From positions 4,611,152 through 4,675,151 of the forward strand of contig LR594584.1 in assembly GCA_901538445.1 (NCBI GenBank): DNA of 64,000 nucleotides, written 5' to 3'. Position numbers and translations under genes: made by a program. Each line of letters begins with the position of its first letter. Within the stretch, counting starts at the first letter, position 1. The notes beneath the pieces are model-generated. The model ran no database searches. It saw only the letters and a program-made list of their open reading frames with translations, and was not told the origin of the DNA. Source of the stretch: Gemmataceae bacterium. GTDB taxonomy: Bacteria > Planctomycetota > Planctomycetia > Gemmatales > Gemmataceae. This document shows, in pieces, positions 8,159 to 17,289 of the stretch.

Positions 8159-8845
8159 TCACCTCACCGCAGTCACGTCCGCGGTTTGCGCCGCTTCCCA
8201 CTGCTCGACGTTGCCGATCGGCAGCCAGTACGACGCCTGCACGACGCGGAAGTTGCCGCCGGCCGCGAGTTGTGCGACGGCGTCGGTGATCTCGTACTCC
8301 CCCCGCGGCGACAGCGGCAGCGTCAGGTCGAACACGCGCTTCGGGAACACGTACCCGCCGATGTTCGCGAGCTGCGGCGGCGTGAGCCCCTGCGGCTTCT
8401 CGACGATCCGCTCGAGCGCACCGTCGGCGCTCGGGAACACGATGCCGTAGCTCTCGGGCTCGCTGACGGCGTGCGTGAGAATCCCCATTGGCACCGCGGC
8501 GAGTGCGGCGAGGTCGGAGCGGCCGATGAGGTCGTCGCCGTTGAGCACCATGACGCGGTCGCCGGTCACAGCCCCCTTGCAGCTCATGAGCGCGTCGCCG
8601 GTGCCCCGCGGCTCGGCCTGCGTCACGGTCGTCCAGTTGCGAACGTGCTGCTGCGTGCGGAGGTAGTCCTCGATCTGGCCAGCGAGGTAGTTGACCACCA
8701 CGACGAGGCGCTCGACCGGCGGCATCGCGCCGATGATCCAGTCGAGGATCGGCCGGCCCTGCACGGGGAGCAGCGGCTTGGGGACGGTGTTGGTGTGCGG
8801 GCGGAGCCGGGTGCCCTTCCCCGCGGCGAGAATGATTGCGTCCAT
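8159..8845 (-). CDS. Sugar nucleotidyltransferase
   Basis: 228 residues with the NTP-transferase fold. It starts MDAIILAAGKGTRLRPHT, the nucleotide-binding loop of sugar-1-phosphate nucleotidyltransferases, followed by PKPLLPVQGRPILDWII. It also has LNGDDLIG, the metal-binding aspartate region, and IVEKPQGL and GEYEITDAV further on. These enzymes join NTP to a sugar phosphate and release pyrophosphate. The short length, without a C-terminal left-handed beta-helix, makes a glucose-1-phosphate thymidylyl- or uridylyltransferase-like activity possible; the sugar cannot be read from sequence. Its start is 46 bp from the divergent TIGR02996 gene at 8892. Confidence 0.88.
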   Translation of the reverse strand: MDAIILAAGKGTRLRPHTNTVPKPLLPVQGRPILDWIIGAMPPVERLVVVVNYLAGQIEDYLRTQQHVRNWTTVTQAEPRGTGDALMSCKGAVTGDRVMVLNGDDLIGRSDLAALAAVPMGILTHAVSEPESYGIVFPSADGALERIVEKPQGLTPPQLANIGGYVFPKRVFDLTLPLSPRGEYEITDAVAQLAAGGNFRVVQASYWLPIGNVEQWEAAQTADVTAVR

Positions 8846-8891
8846 GCGGGTTGATTGTATGCTGTGCGGAGCTTGCATCCACGGGGCCGCC

Positions 8892-10064
8892 ATGTCGGAC
8901 GAAGACGCACTCCTCGGCGCGATCTGGGACGCCCCCAACGACGACACACCGCGGCTCGTGTACGCCGACTGGCTCGACGAGAACAGCGACCCCGAGAGCG
9001 CCGAGTTCATCCGCGTGCAGTGCGAACTGGCCCGGTACGACAAGTGGGACGACGCCCGCGAGCCGCTCGCGAGGCGCGAGGCGCGGCTCTGGAAGCGGAA
9101 CAAGGCCGCGTGGCAGAAGCACCTGCCCCGGGCGCTCCGCACCGCGGCGTTCCGCCGCGGGTTCGTGAGTCCCCCGCCGCAGCGGATCTCCACGGAGCAG
9201 TTCCGCTCGCTGACGACCGGGATGCTCGCGGCGGCCCCCGCGTGGGACTACGAGATCGCCGGCGACGCCCGCGGCATGTCGGCGCTGGCCCGGTGCCCGC
9301 ACCTGCTCCGCGTCGGTGCCCTCAAGTTCTGGACGGTCACCTCCCGGACGGCGGCGAACAACCTGCTCGGGTCGAAGTACCTTCGGAACGTGCGCTCGCT
9401 GATGCTCGGGGTCGGCAACGAGTGGTGCCGCGCGCTCCCGGTCCTCGCCGCGAACGCGGACGCGACGAGCCTCGTGGAACTCGACACCTACGACGGGTTC
9501 GGCGACGCGGCCGCGGCCGTGGTATCCGGCTCGCCCGCGTTCGGGAACCTGCGGACGCTCCGCACGAGCCACCACGACCTCTCACCGGCCGGCGTCGCGT
9601 CGATCTTCAACTCCCGGCACCTGACCGCCCTGACGGAACTGACCCTGCCGACGTGGTACGGGGACGAGGGCGTCGCCGCGATCGCCGCCTCACGGCCGGT
9701 GTTCGCGCTGCGAACGCTGAACCTGTACGGGGCGTGGACGAGCGACGCGGCCGCGGCGCAGGTCGCGAACTGGCCGGGGTTGGAGTCGGTTCGCGACCTC
9801 ACAATTGGAGGCCACACGGAACTGCTCGGCCCGCGTGCGCTGGCGGCGTCGCCGTACGCCCGGAACCTGCGCCGCCTCGACCTCACGCTCTCGAACCTGG
9901 ACCGGGCTGGGGCGCTGGCCCGGTCCAAGACCCTCGACCTCCGCGTGCTCGAAATCAAAACGACCCCGGCGGCCGACGACGAGACGGCCGTAACTGCCCT
10001 GATGAGGCGGTTCGGCAAGGACGCGCTCAAGCTCCGCTACCCCGGCCAGCGCAAGAAAGGATGA
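8892..10064 (+). CDS. TIGR02996 domain protein with leucine-rich repeats
   Basis: 390 residues. The N-terminal module (MSDEDALLGAIWDAPNDDTP, RLVYADWLDEN, SAEFIRVQCELARY) is nearly identical to that of the gene at 10071. The C-terminal 300 residues hold degenerate leucine-rich units such as LTALTELTLPTWYG and FALRTLNLYGAW. No signal peptide. Composition is uniformly GC-rich, unlike the two family members with AT-richer tails. It ends 6 bp before the next family member, so the two are likely co-transcribed. Confidence 0.87.
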   Translation: MSDEDALLGAIWDAPNDDTPRLVYADWLDENSDPESAEFIRVQCELARYDKWDDAREPLARREARLWKRNKAAWQKHLPRALRTAAFRRGFVSPPPQRISTEQFRSLTTGMLAAAPAWDYEIAGDARGMSALARCPHLLRVGALKFWTVTSRTAANNLLGSKYLRNVRSLMLGVGNEWCRALPVLAANADATSLVELDTYDGFGDAAAAVVSGSPAFGNLRTLRTSHHDLSPAGVASIFNSRHLTALTELTLPTWYGDEGVAAIAASRPVFALRTLNLYGAWTSDAAAAQVANWPGLESVRDLTIGGHTELLGPRALAASPYARNLRRLDLTLSNLDRAGALARSKTLDLRVLEIKTTPAADDETAVTALMRRFGKDALKLRYPGQRKKG

Positions 10065-10070
10065 CCAAGC

Positions 10071-11066
10071 ATGTCGGACGAAGACGCACTCCTCGGGGCC
10101 ATCCGCGACGACCCGGACGACGACACGCCGCGGCTCGTGTACGCCGACTGGCTCCAGGAGAACGGTGACCCCGAACGCGCCGAGTTCATCCGTCTTGAGT
10201 GCGAGGCCGACCGCGCCGGCCGCGATTCTCCGACGTATGTTCCGTTATTACGCCGATCGAGCCGACTGCTAGAAGCCAACGCTGGTCGTTGGTTCGGGCC
10301 GCTTGCTGACGAGCGTGTCGTTGAGCACCTGATTACCCGGCGTGGGTTTATTGACAGGCTTGTGTTGTCGGTTGATGCGTTCACGGAACTCAACGGTGTC
10401 ATCTTTACCCACGCCCCGCTTGTCGCGGGGTTGCATGTTGTGGCGGGTGGCGACTGGGGCGCATTCTTCGCCTCACCGGGGATGGCCGCCATTCGCACAC
10501 TCTCGTTCGTCGATGGCGTGTTTACCACTGAAGCCGCGGAAGCGTTAGCAGGGAGCGACCAACTCGACGACCTTGTCGAGTTGAATCTCGACCGCCAACC
10601 GCTGGGGTTGCACGGGATGGAAGCTGTGGCATCGGCCACACTCTGGAACCTGGAGGCGCTCTCAGCGAGTGAGAGCGGCCTTGGCGACTACGGTGCGGAG
10701 GCATTGTTTGCGGGCGGACCGTTCGAGTATCTGCGCGATTTGGATCTCAGCGAGAACGAGTTGACGGACGCCGCGTGCCACGCTCTGGCCGAATCACCAA
10801 ACTTCGGACGCCTTGAGCGGTTAGCCTTGTGCGACAATCGCATAACCGCTCTCGGGGTGGAGCGGTTGGCTGCGGCCCCGCACCTCAACCGGCTCAGAAG
10901 CCTCAACCTATACTCAAATCCGATCGGTCCCGCCGGTGGACGTGCAATCCTGGCTTCGCGTTATTGGGGCGGCCTACGCGACCTGAATGTGATCGGGTGT
11001 GGTGTGGGAATTGAGGTCGCGGGCGACCTCCGGTGGGTCTACGGCGACCACGCGATCAAGGTGTAG
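10071..11066 (+). CDS. TIGR02996 domain protein, leucine-rich repeat type
   Basis: 331 residues. Residues 1-45 repeat the family module (MSDEDALLGAIRDDPDDDTP, ERAEFIRLECEADR). The remainder contains regular leucine-rich repeats of the ribonuclease-inhibitor style: LWNLEALSASESGLGDYG, LRDLDLSENELTDAAC, LERLALCDNRITALG and LRSLNLYSNPIGPAG. From about base 10200 the DNA is clearly less GC-rich than the module before it, as in the gene at 2869. This suggests recombination that joins a conserved start to different repeat regions. A protein-interaction role is likely. Confidence 0.88.
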   Translation: MSDEDALLGAIRDDPDDDTPRLVYADWLQENGDPERAEFIRLECEADRAGRDSPTYVPLLRRSSRLLEANAGRWFGPLADERVVEHLITRRGFIDRLVLSVDAFTELNGVIFTHAPLVAGLHVVAGGDWGAFFASPGMAAIRTLSFVDGVFTTEAAEALAGSDQLDDLVELNLDRQPLGLHGMEAVASATLWNLEALSASESGLGDYGAEALFAGGPFEYLRDLDLSENELTDAACHALAESPNFGRLERLALCDNRITALGVERLAAAPHLNRLRSLNLYSNPIGPAGGRAILASRYWGGLRDLNVIGCGVGIEVAGDLRWVYGDHAIKV

Positions 11067-11178
11067 GACTGGATCTGACACGAACGGCCGCGACGGTTCA
11101 TCGTTCTTCGCCCTTGACCGCGGGCCGGGGTCGCGTCTACTGTGCCGCCCTTGAAGGTCGCCCGAAACGGAGTGGCGC

Positions 11179-12015
11179 ATGGATGCCCGCACGTCTCCCT
11201 GGCACGGTCGCCGCGTTCTCGTCACCGGGTGTACCGGGTTCCTCGGCCGCGCCGTCACCCGCGAACTCCTGGACCGCGGGGCCAACGTCGTCGGCCTCGT
11301 CCGCGGGCGGCCCGGCGGGAGCGAGTTCGCCCGCGAGCACGCCACCGGCCAGTTCCGCGTCGTCCACGGGCGCACCGAGGACCGCGGCCGGCTCCACAGC
11401 GCGATGGCCGTTCACGAGGTGTCGGCGGCGTTCCACCTCGCCGGCACCGACGCCGGGCCGCTCCTCGACGCGGCCGCCGTCTACCACCCCCGCATTCCCG
11501 TCGTCACCGCGAAGCCGGCCGGTCAACTCCGGCTCGTGACGAGCGACGACGCTCCGGTCACCACCAACCCCGTCGGCACCGCCCGGTTCGGCGAGTTGTT
11601 CGGCGGCGGCGACCCCAAACTCACGCGGGTCGTGCCGCGGACCGTGCTCGGGTTGCTGAACCACGAGCCGACCGTGCCGGCCGACACCCGCACCCGGGAC
11701 TTCGTGTTCGTCCGCGACGCGGCCCGCGCGTGCCTGCTGCTCGCCGAGGCGGTCGCCGTTCGCGGCGAGTCACAGGACTGCACGTTCCGCTCGGGGTGCG
11801 AGCGGACCGACCAGACGATGGCGCGGTTCGTCGCGGCGGCCTACGCCGGGTGCGCGGCGGCCGGCGACGATGCGGTGCCCGAGGGGAACCCGCTCGGGTG
11901 GCGGCCGGCGCTCGGGACCGCCGCGGCGCTGGCCGAGACGGTCGCGTGGTACCGCGAGTTCGCGCGGGCGCGGTACACCGGCACCCGCGGCACCGAGCAG
12001 CGCCGCGTGGCGTGA
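11179..12015 (+). CDS. NAD-dependent epimerase/dehydratase-like protein lacking catalytic Tyr/Lys
   Basis: 278 residues of the extended SDR type. The Rossmann start RVLVTGCTGFLGRAV is clear at residues 12-26 and AAFHLAGTDAG fits strand 4. The usual Ser and YxxxK catalytic set is missing: where it should be, the protein reads APVTTNPVGTARFGELFGGG, with Phe in place of Tyr and no lysine. A downstream DFVFVRDAARACLLLAEAV matches the dehydratase C-terminal half. It is shorter than the usual 310-340 residues, with a deletion in the centre. It may bind NAD without catalysing the family reaction. It reads as one intact ORF. Confidence 0.78.
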   Translation: MDARTSPWHGRRVLVTGCTGFLGRAVTRELLDRGANVVGLVRGRPGGSEFAREHATGQFRVVHGRTEDRGRLHSAMAVHEVSAAFHLAGTDAGPLLDAAAVYHPRIPVVTAKPAGQLRLVTSDDAPVTTNPVGTARFGELFGGGDPKLTRVVPRTVLGLLNHEPTVPADTRTRDFVFVRDAARACLLLAEAVAVRGESQDCTFRSGCERTDQTMARFVAAAYAGCAAAGDDAVPEGNPLGWRPALGTAAALAETVAWYREFARARYTGTRGTEQRRVA

Positions 12016-12065
12016 CGCCCCGATTTCGTCTTCGCCCCCCCTGCGCTGAGCCGAGTAGAAATTCA

Positions 12066-12133
12066 GCGAGCGGCGCGGCGTGAGCCCGCGGGTGGAGCGG
12101 TGAGCACCGGCGGGCTCACGCCGCGCCGCTCGC
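12066..12133. repeat. 23-bp perfect inverted repeat, GCGAGCGGCGCGG family
   Basis: Arms at 12066-12088 and 12111-12133 are exact reverse complements. The same arm sequence (GCGAGCGGCGCGGCGTGAGC) occurs at 37162-37221, 41414-41481 and, with one change, 63831-63899. It sits between the SDR-like gene and the MmgE/PrpD gene. Confidence 0.9.
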
Positions 12134-12203
12134 GATCAGTTCAAGCAAAATCAGGGCGGCCGCAGTCGCTACAACATCCCCCGTCTCATCACCGGGGGAA
12201 CAC

Positions 12204-13577
12204 ATGGCCGCACCGACGCTCGCCAGCCGCCTCGCCAGTTACGCCGTTGGGCTCTCGTTCGACGCGCTCACCAAAGAGGCCGTCCACGAGACGAAGCGGC
12301 GGTTCATCGACTCGTTCGCCACCGCGGTCGGCGCGATGCCGTCGGACGCCTACGCCATCGCCCGCAAGTGCGCCTTGCGCGTCAGCGGGAACCCCGGCGC
12401 GTCGCTGCTCGGCGGCGGCCGGTCCAGCGCCGAGTGGGCCACGTTCGTCAACGGCCTGCTCATCCGCTACCTCGACTTCAACGACACCTACCTGAGCAAG
12501 GAGCCGGCGCACCCGAGCGACAACCTCGCGGCCGTGCTGTCGGTCGGCGAGGCCGAGAACGCGGGGGGCAAGGACCTCATCACCGCGGCCGTGCTCGCGT
12601 ACGAGATCCAGTGCCGGTTCTGCGACGCCGCGAGCCTGCGGAAGCACGGCGTCGACCACGTCACCTACGGGGCGATCTCGTCGGCCGTGGCCGCCGGCAA
12701 GTTGATGAAGCTCGACGCCACGAAGCTCACGCACACGGTCGGGCTCGCGGGGGTGTGCAACGTCGCGCTGCGGCAGACGCGGAGCGGGGAGCTGAGCGAG
12801 TGGAAGGGGTGCGCGTTCGCGAACGCGGCCCGCAACGGGGTGTTCGCGGCCACGCTCGCGGCCGAGGGGCTGACCGGCCCGGCCCCGATCTTCGAGGGCG
12901 ACCTAGGGTTCTTCCAGCTCGTGTCCCGCGAGCCGTTCGACCCGGCCCCGTTCGGGGGCGAACTGGGCAACGCCGACGGGTTCATGATCAACAAGACGTA
13001 CATCAAGTTCTGGCCGGCCGAGTACCACTCGCAGAGCGCCATCGACGCGGCGCTCCAGATCCGTGCGGAACTGGGCGGCGACGTGTCGAAGGTCGCGTCG
13101 GTCACCATCGACACGTTCGAGGCGAGCTACAACATCATCGGGAAGTACCCCGAGGCGTGGACCCCGAAGACCCGCGAGACGGCCGACCACAGCCTGCCGT
13201 ACTGCACCGCGGCGGCGCTGTTCGACGGCGACGTGTACATGCCCACGTTCGACGAGAACCACTTCACCGACCCGGCCCGGGTCGCGTTCACCGGCAAGGT
13301 GACGATCAACCACGACGCCGGCCTCGACGCTCGCTACCCGAAGGGCATCCCGAACCGCATCACGGTGACGCTCGCCGACGGGCGGAAGATCGTCCGCGAG
13401 GTCGAGTTCCCCCGCGGGCACGCCGGGAACCCGATGACCGACGCCGAGGTCGAGGCGAAGTTCCGCCGCGCCGTCGAGCCGAAGTACGGGGCCGCGAGGG
13501 CCGGGCAGGTGCTCGCCCGGTGCTGGGACCTCGAGTCGCTCACGAGTGTGACGGAGTTGATCCGGATGTTCGACTGA
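12204..13577 (+). CDS. MmgE/PrpD family protein
   Basis: 457 residues, matching the length of the MmgE/PrpD family (2-methylcitrate dehydratase and relatives). Features include VGAMPSDAYAIARKCA early, DFNDTYLSKEPAHPSDNLAA (the family aspartate/histidine region), an all-alpha first half and an alpha/beta lid from about residue 275 (VTIDTFEASYNIIG). The family dehydrates hydroxy acids such as 2-methylcitrate, or decarboxylates aconitate-like substrates. No other methylcitrate-cycle gene is nearby, so the substrate is open. A GGGGGAAC stretch just upstream of the ATG fits a ribosome-binding site. Confidence 0.9.
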   Translation: MAAPTLASRLASYAVGLSFDALTKEAVHETKRRFIDSFATAVGAMPSDAYAIARKCALRVSGNPGASLLGGGRSSAEWATFVNGLLIRYLDFNDTYLSKEPAHPSDNLAAVLSVGEAENAGGKDLITAAVLAYEIQCRFCDAASLRKHGVDHVTYGAISSAVAAGKLMKLDATKLTHTVGLAGVCNVALRQTRSGELSEWKGCAFANAARNGVFAATLAAEGLTGPAPIFEGDLGFFQLVSREPFDPAPFGGELGNADGFMINKTYIKFWPAEYHSQSAIDAALQIRAELGGDVSKVASVTIDTFEASYNIIGKYPEAWTPKTRETADHSLPYCTAAALFDGDVYMPTFDENHFTDPARVAFTGKVTINHDAGLDARYPKGIPNRITVTLADGRKIVREVEFPRGHAGNPMTDAEVEAKFRRAVEPKYGAARAGQVLARCWDLESLTSVTELIRMFD

Positions 13578-13602
13578 GGAGCGACACGGGAGTTGAGCGG
13601 CT

Positions 13603-13670
13603 TGGCGAGCCGTGTGTGTCAACACACGGGTTGAGCACCACACCCGTGTGTTGACACACACGGCTCACCA
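13603..13670. repeat. Inverted repeat, GGCGAGCCGTGTGTG family
   Basis: Arms 13607-13631 and 13642-13666 are perfect (25 bp). They extend to 13603 and 13670 with one mismatch in the outer TGGCGAGCC/GGCTCACCA tip. It lies exactly between two convergent genes, where a bidirectional terminator would be expected. A lone left arm of the same family is at 63915-63943. Confidence 0.9.
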
Positions 13671-13681
13671 GAATGCGGAGG

Positions 13682-13966
13682 TCACCCCCCGAAGAAGACG
13701 CGCCAGATCATGCGGAGGAACCCGCCGGTGGTCTCGAGCTGGGGCGGGTTGGCGGGATCGACGTGCCCCTCGCCCCGGCACGTCACGCACTCGCGGGGCG
13801 GGGCGTCGGCCGCCGCGTCCGGCACCACCCGCGACCCGCCGCACGTCGGGCAGGTGAACGGGAGCCACCCCCGCGGCCCGACCTCGTAGTCGTAGTAGTT
13901 CGACCCGCCGCACAACTTGCACTCGGGGTTCGCCCGGCACGGGCACCGCACGCGCTCGACCGCCAT
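13682..13966 (-). CDS. Small zinc-ribbon protein (DnaJ cysteine-rich-like)
   Basis: 94 residues with CPCRANPECKLCGG at the N-terminus, CPTCGGSRV in the middle and CVTCRGEGHV after it. These CxxCxG-type knuckles resemble the zinc-binding cysteine-rich region of DnaJ, but without a J domain. A C-terminal hydrophobic stretch, GGFLRMIWRVFFGG, could attach it to the membrane. It is encoded 16 bp after the large kinase at 13983-17180 on the same strand, so the two are probably co-transcribed. The function is unknown; a redox or chaperone accessory role is a guess. Confidence 0.75.
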   Translation of the reverse strand: MAVERVRCPCRANPECKLCGGSNYYDYEVGPRGWLPFTCPTCGGSRVVPDAAADAPPRECVTCRGEGHVDPANPPQLETTGGFLRMIWRVFFGG

Positions 13967-13982
13967 CCTTCGTCGCCTCCGC

Positions 13983-16900
13983 TCACTTCACCATCGAATC
14001 GGGCAACTGCCACACGACGCCGGTGCCGTCCGTACTGCTCGTGACCACGCGGTCGCCGGCCGGCGACAACCGCACGTCGCGGATGAAGTTGGTGTGGTCC
14101 GCGACCCGGCCGACGAGCCGCCCGGTCGCCGCCTCCCAGGTGTACAGCCCGCGGTCGGCCGACCCGCCGAGGACGTACCTCCCGTTGCGGGTGAACGCCA
14201 CCCCGTCAATGTACTTCTCGGCCCCGGCCAGCGCCCGCGTCTCGCCGGTGCCGAGGTTCCACAGCGTCGCGCCGGTGGTGGTGCCGAACGCGGCCCACGC
14301 GCCGTCCGGCGACACGGCGAGCCGCCACGGGATGACGTCGGCCGTCGTGGAGCGTAGCTGCGCCTTTGTCGCGACGTCGAACAGGCGGACCGACCGGTCG
14401 GTGCAGCCGACGACGAACCGCGACCCGTCGGGGGCGACCACGAGCCCGCGGCAGTCGGCCCTGGTGTCGAACCGGGTCGGGTCGCTGTCGGAGTCGGCGG
14501 CCCACGCCCGCACGGTGCGGTCGTTGGCGGTGGCGAACACCCGGTCCCCGGCGGCGGCAACGGCGGTGAAGTGCGTGACCTTGTCGGCGGTGAGCGTGCG
14601 GACCGCTCTCGCGGTCTTCAGGCTCCACACCCGGACCGCGGGGTCGCTCCCGGAACACGACGCAACACGATCGCCGGGCAGCGCGGCCAGACCGCGGACC
14701 CCGGTCGCCGGCTCGGGGGTCCGCATGCGGCCCGTTTCGGCCCCGGTCGTGGCGTTCCAGACGACGATCTCGCGGGACAGCGACGCGGCCCCGGCGACGC
14801 TCGCCCCGTCGGACGCGAACACCACGTCTTCCGGGAGCCCGAACGGGCGCGTCAGCACCGCGACCGGCCGCGGGAGTTCCGGGTCGGGTGCGGCGGCGGC
14901 CGCGGCCGCGGGGAGCCGCCACACGACCGCCTCACCGTTGGTGCCGACCACCGCGACCCGCCGGCCGTCGTGCGCCGCCGCGACGCCCAGTCCCGGGCCG
15001 GGGAGCCGGGCGTCGGTCGGGAGCGGGCGGCCGGTGGCCGCGTCCCACAGGGCGATGGTGCGGTCGATCCCGGTCGAGACGAGGTGCCGCCCGTCGCGGG
15101 TGAACGCGACCGAGACGGTCCGGCCCTTGAGCCCGGTGAGCATCCGGCAGGTGTTCGCCTCGACGTCCCAGAGGCCCACGCCGTCGCCGGTGCCGAACGC
15201 GACGAGCCGCCCGTCGCGGGACAGGGCGACGTGGGCGACCGAGGCGTCCGGGGCCATCCGCCGCACCTCCTTGCCGGTCTCGATGTCGAACACCCAGATC
15301 GCCACGGGGGTCAACTTGGCGAGTTCGTCGGGCCGCGCGCCGTTGCGCCGCAGGTCCCAGGTCGCGGCGACCGCCCGGCGGCCGTCGCGGGTGACGGCCA
15401 GCCCGAACACGCCGAGCGGGGCGGGCGGGTACTGCCGGAGCACCGCCTCGGAGTCCGCGTCCCACAGCGTGATGCCGCCGTCGGCCCCCGCGGCGAGGAA
15501 CCGGCGGCCGTCGGGCAGCACCGCGACGGCGGTCACCGGGGCCGCCGCCGTGTAGGTGTGGAGGCACGCGCCGGTGTCGAGGTCCCAGAGCCTGAGCACC
15601 TTGTCGTGGCCCGCGGACAGCACCCGGCGGCCGTCGGGCAGCAGCGCCAGGTCGCGGACCTTTTCGGCGTGCGCGTCGATCTTCCGGACCGGCGCACCGG
15701 TGGCCCCGTCCCACACTTGAACCGCGCCGTCGCCGCCCGCGGTGACGAGGAACCGGTCCCCGGGCGTGAACGCGGCGGCCTCGACGTTGTCCCTGCCGGC
15801 GGCGAGGCGGAACAGCGGCGCGAGCGCGTTCGGGTCGTCGGGCGGCTTCCTGGGCGGGGGCGGATCGGGCCGCGTGACCGGCGGGTCGGGCTGCGGATCG
15901 GGAGGCGGCCCGGCGACCTGCGGCCCCGGGCCGTCGGGCCGCGTAAGGTGCGCCACGAGCACCCCGCACACGCCCCCGAACGCGATGGCGGCGAGCGCGA
16001 AGGCGAGCCGGCTGCGGCGGACCGAGCGGCGGCCCGCCCCGGTGCCCGGGACCGGGGTGCGCCGGGTGGGGTACAGGCCGGTGCTCTGGCTCAGCGCGGC
16101 GGCCACGACCGGCGGCAGCCGCACGGTCGCCGCCCCGTCCCCGTCGGTGACCGCGCCGACGTGCGGGAGCAGGTCGGCCACCACCTCGCCGACGGACTGG
16201 TACCGGTCGGCCGGGGCCTTGGCCATCATCCGCTCGACGACCGCGGACACCGCCGCGGGCACCTCCTGGCGCACGGTGTGGGCCGGTGCCACGGGCCGCA
16301 CCTGGTGCGCGAGGAGCTTCGCGGTCGTGGTCCCGTCGAACGGCGGGCGGCCGGTGAGGAGGTGGTAGAACGTGGCCCCGAGCGAGTAGATGTCGGCCCG
16401 GTGGTCGGCGGCGGCGCTGTCGGTGAGTTGCTCGGGGGCGACGTAGTCGGCGGTGCCCATGACGGACCCGGCGTCGAGGTCGCGGGTGATCCGGTCCCGC
16501 TCGTCCTCGAAGAACCGGGCCAGGCCCATGTCGAGGATCTTCACCACCCCGTCGCGGTCCACGAGGACGTTGCCGGGCTTGATGTCGCGGTGCGCGAGCC
16601 CCTTGTCGTGCGCGTGCTTGAGCCCGGCGGCCGCCTGGACGACGTACGCGCACGCGAGCCCGACCGGGAGCGGCCCGGCGGCCGCGAGCCGGTCGGCCAG
16701 GGACCGGCCCTCGATGTACTCCAGCACCAGGTAGTGGGTGCCCCGGTGGCACCCGACGTCGTGGGCGCGGACGATGTTCGGGTGGTCGAGGGCGGCGACC
16801 GCCCGGGCCTCGCGGTAGAACCGCTCGACCATCGCCTTGTCGGTGGCGAGCCGCAGCGGGAGCACCTTCACGGCGACCCGCCGCCGCATGTGCGCGTGCT

Positions 16901-17180
16901 CGGCGAGGAACACCTGGCCCATGCCGCCGGAGCCGATCTGGTCGAGGATCCGGTACGGCCCGAGGCGGAACCCGCGGCACTTGCCGAGGAGGATCGCCTT
17001 CCCCTGGAACGCGGTGAGTACGCCGCCGGCGATTAGTTGATCGACGAGGACGGCCGGGGCGGTGTCGGCGGGTACGAGCGCGGTTTGGTTGAGGAAGGCG
17101 GTGAGCGCGCCGTCGTCGGCGAGTTCGCTCTTCCGGATGAGGTCCAGAACGGCTTCGCCGGTGCGAGGCGGTTCGGGCAT
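13983..17180 (-). CDS. Ser/Thr protein kinase with C-terminal WD40 repeats
   Basis: 1065 residues. Residues 1-70 form a small N-terminal domain with GGVLTAFQGKAILLGK. The kinase domain follows (about 77-340), with glycine loop GSGGMGQV at 83-90, AVKVL lysine, HRDIKPGNVLVD and DMGLARFF, and YVAPEQLTDSAA. A transmembrane helix lies near residue 405 (LAFALAAIAFGGVCGVLVA), then a proline-rich linker and about 600 residues of WD40-like repeats (AVQVWDGATG, VLRLWDLDTG, ITLWDADSE, IALWDAATG). Likely topology: kinase inside, beta-propellers in the paryphoplasm/periplasm as sensor. The start at 17180 is chosen because the upstream 20 codons lack coding character. Confidence 0.92.
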   Translation of the reverse strand: MPEPPRTGEAVLDLIRKSELADDGALTAFLNQTALVPADTAPAVLVDQLIAGGVLTAFQGKAILLGKCRGFRLGPYRILDQIGSGGMGQVFLAEHAHMRRRVAVKVLPLRLATDKAMVERFYREARAVAALDHPNIVRAHDVGCHRGTHYLVLEYIEGRSLADRLAAAGPLPVGLACAYVVQAAAGLKHAHDKGLAHRDIKPGNVLVDRDGVVKILDMGLARFFEDERDRITRDLDAGSVMGTADYVAPEQLTDSAAADHRADIYSLGATFYHLLTGRPPFDGTTTAKLLAHQVRPVAPAHTVRQEVPAAVSAVVERMMAKAPADRYQSVGEVVADLLPHVGAVTDGDGAATVRLPPVVAAALSQSTGLYPTRRTPVPGTGAGRRSVRRSRLAFALAAIAFGGVCGVLVAHLTRPDGPGPQVAGPPPDPQPDPPVTRPDPPPPRKPPDDPNALAPLFRLAAGRDNVEAAAFTPGDRFLVTAGGDGAVQVWDGATGAPVRKIDAHAEKVRDLALLPDGRRVLSAGHDKVLRLWDLDTGACLHTYTAAAPVTAVAVLPDGRRFLAAGADGGITLWDADSEAVLRQYPPAPLGVFGLAVTRDGRRAVAATWDLRRNGARPDELAKLTPVAIWVFDIETGKEVRRMAPDASVAHVALSRDGRLVAFGTGDGVGLWDVEANTCRMLTGLKGRTVSVAFTRDGRHLVSTGIDRTIALWDAATGRPLPTDARLPGPGLGVAAAHDGRRVAVVGTNGEAVVWRLPAAAAAAAPDPELPRPVAVLTRPFGLPEDVVFASDGASVAGAASLSREIVVWNATTGAETGRMRTPEPATGVRGLAALPGDRVASCSGSDPAVRVWSLKTARAVRTLTADKVTHFTAVAAAGDRVFATANDRTVRAWAADSDSDPTRFDTRADCRGLVVAPDGSRFVVGCTDRSVRLFDVATKAQLRSTTADVIPWRLAVSPDGAWAAFGTTTGATLWNLGTGETRALAGAEKYIDGVAFTRNGRYVLGGSADRGLYTWEAATGRLVGRVADHTNFIRDVRLSPAGDRVVTSSTDGTGVVWQLPDSMVK

Positions 17181-17289
17181 GTGGGGCCCCTGCTCGCGGG
17201 CCGGTCGGGGTGACCGGAGAGTTCCGACCCGCTGCCCCAATTTTACGCGCCCGCGCGCGCAGAAGCGAGCGAATGTGGCGATTCCGAAC

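Noticed and set aside
14571..17036. 821-codon plus-strand frame opposite the WD40 kinase
   Set aside because: High GC gives long open antisense frames; the kinase motifs are on the minus strand.
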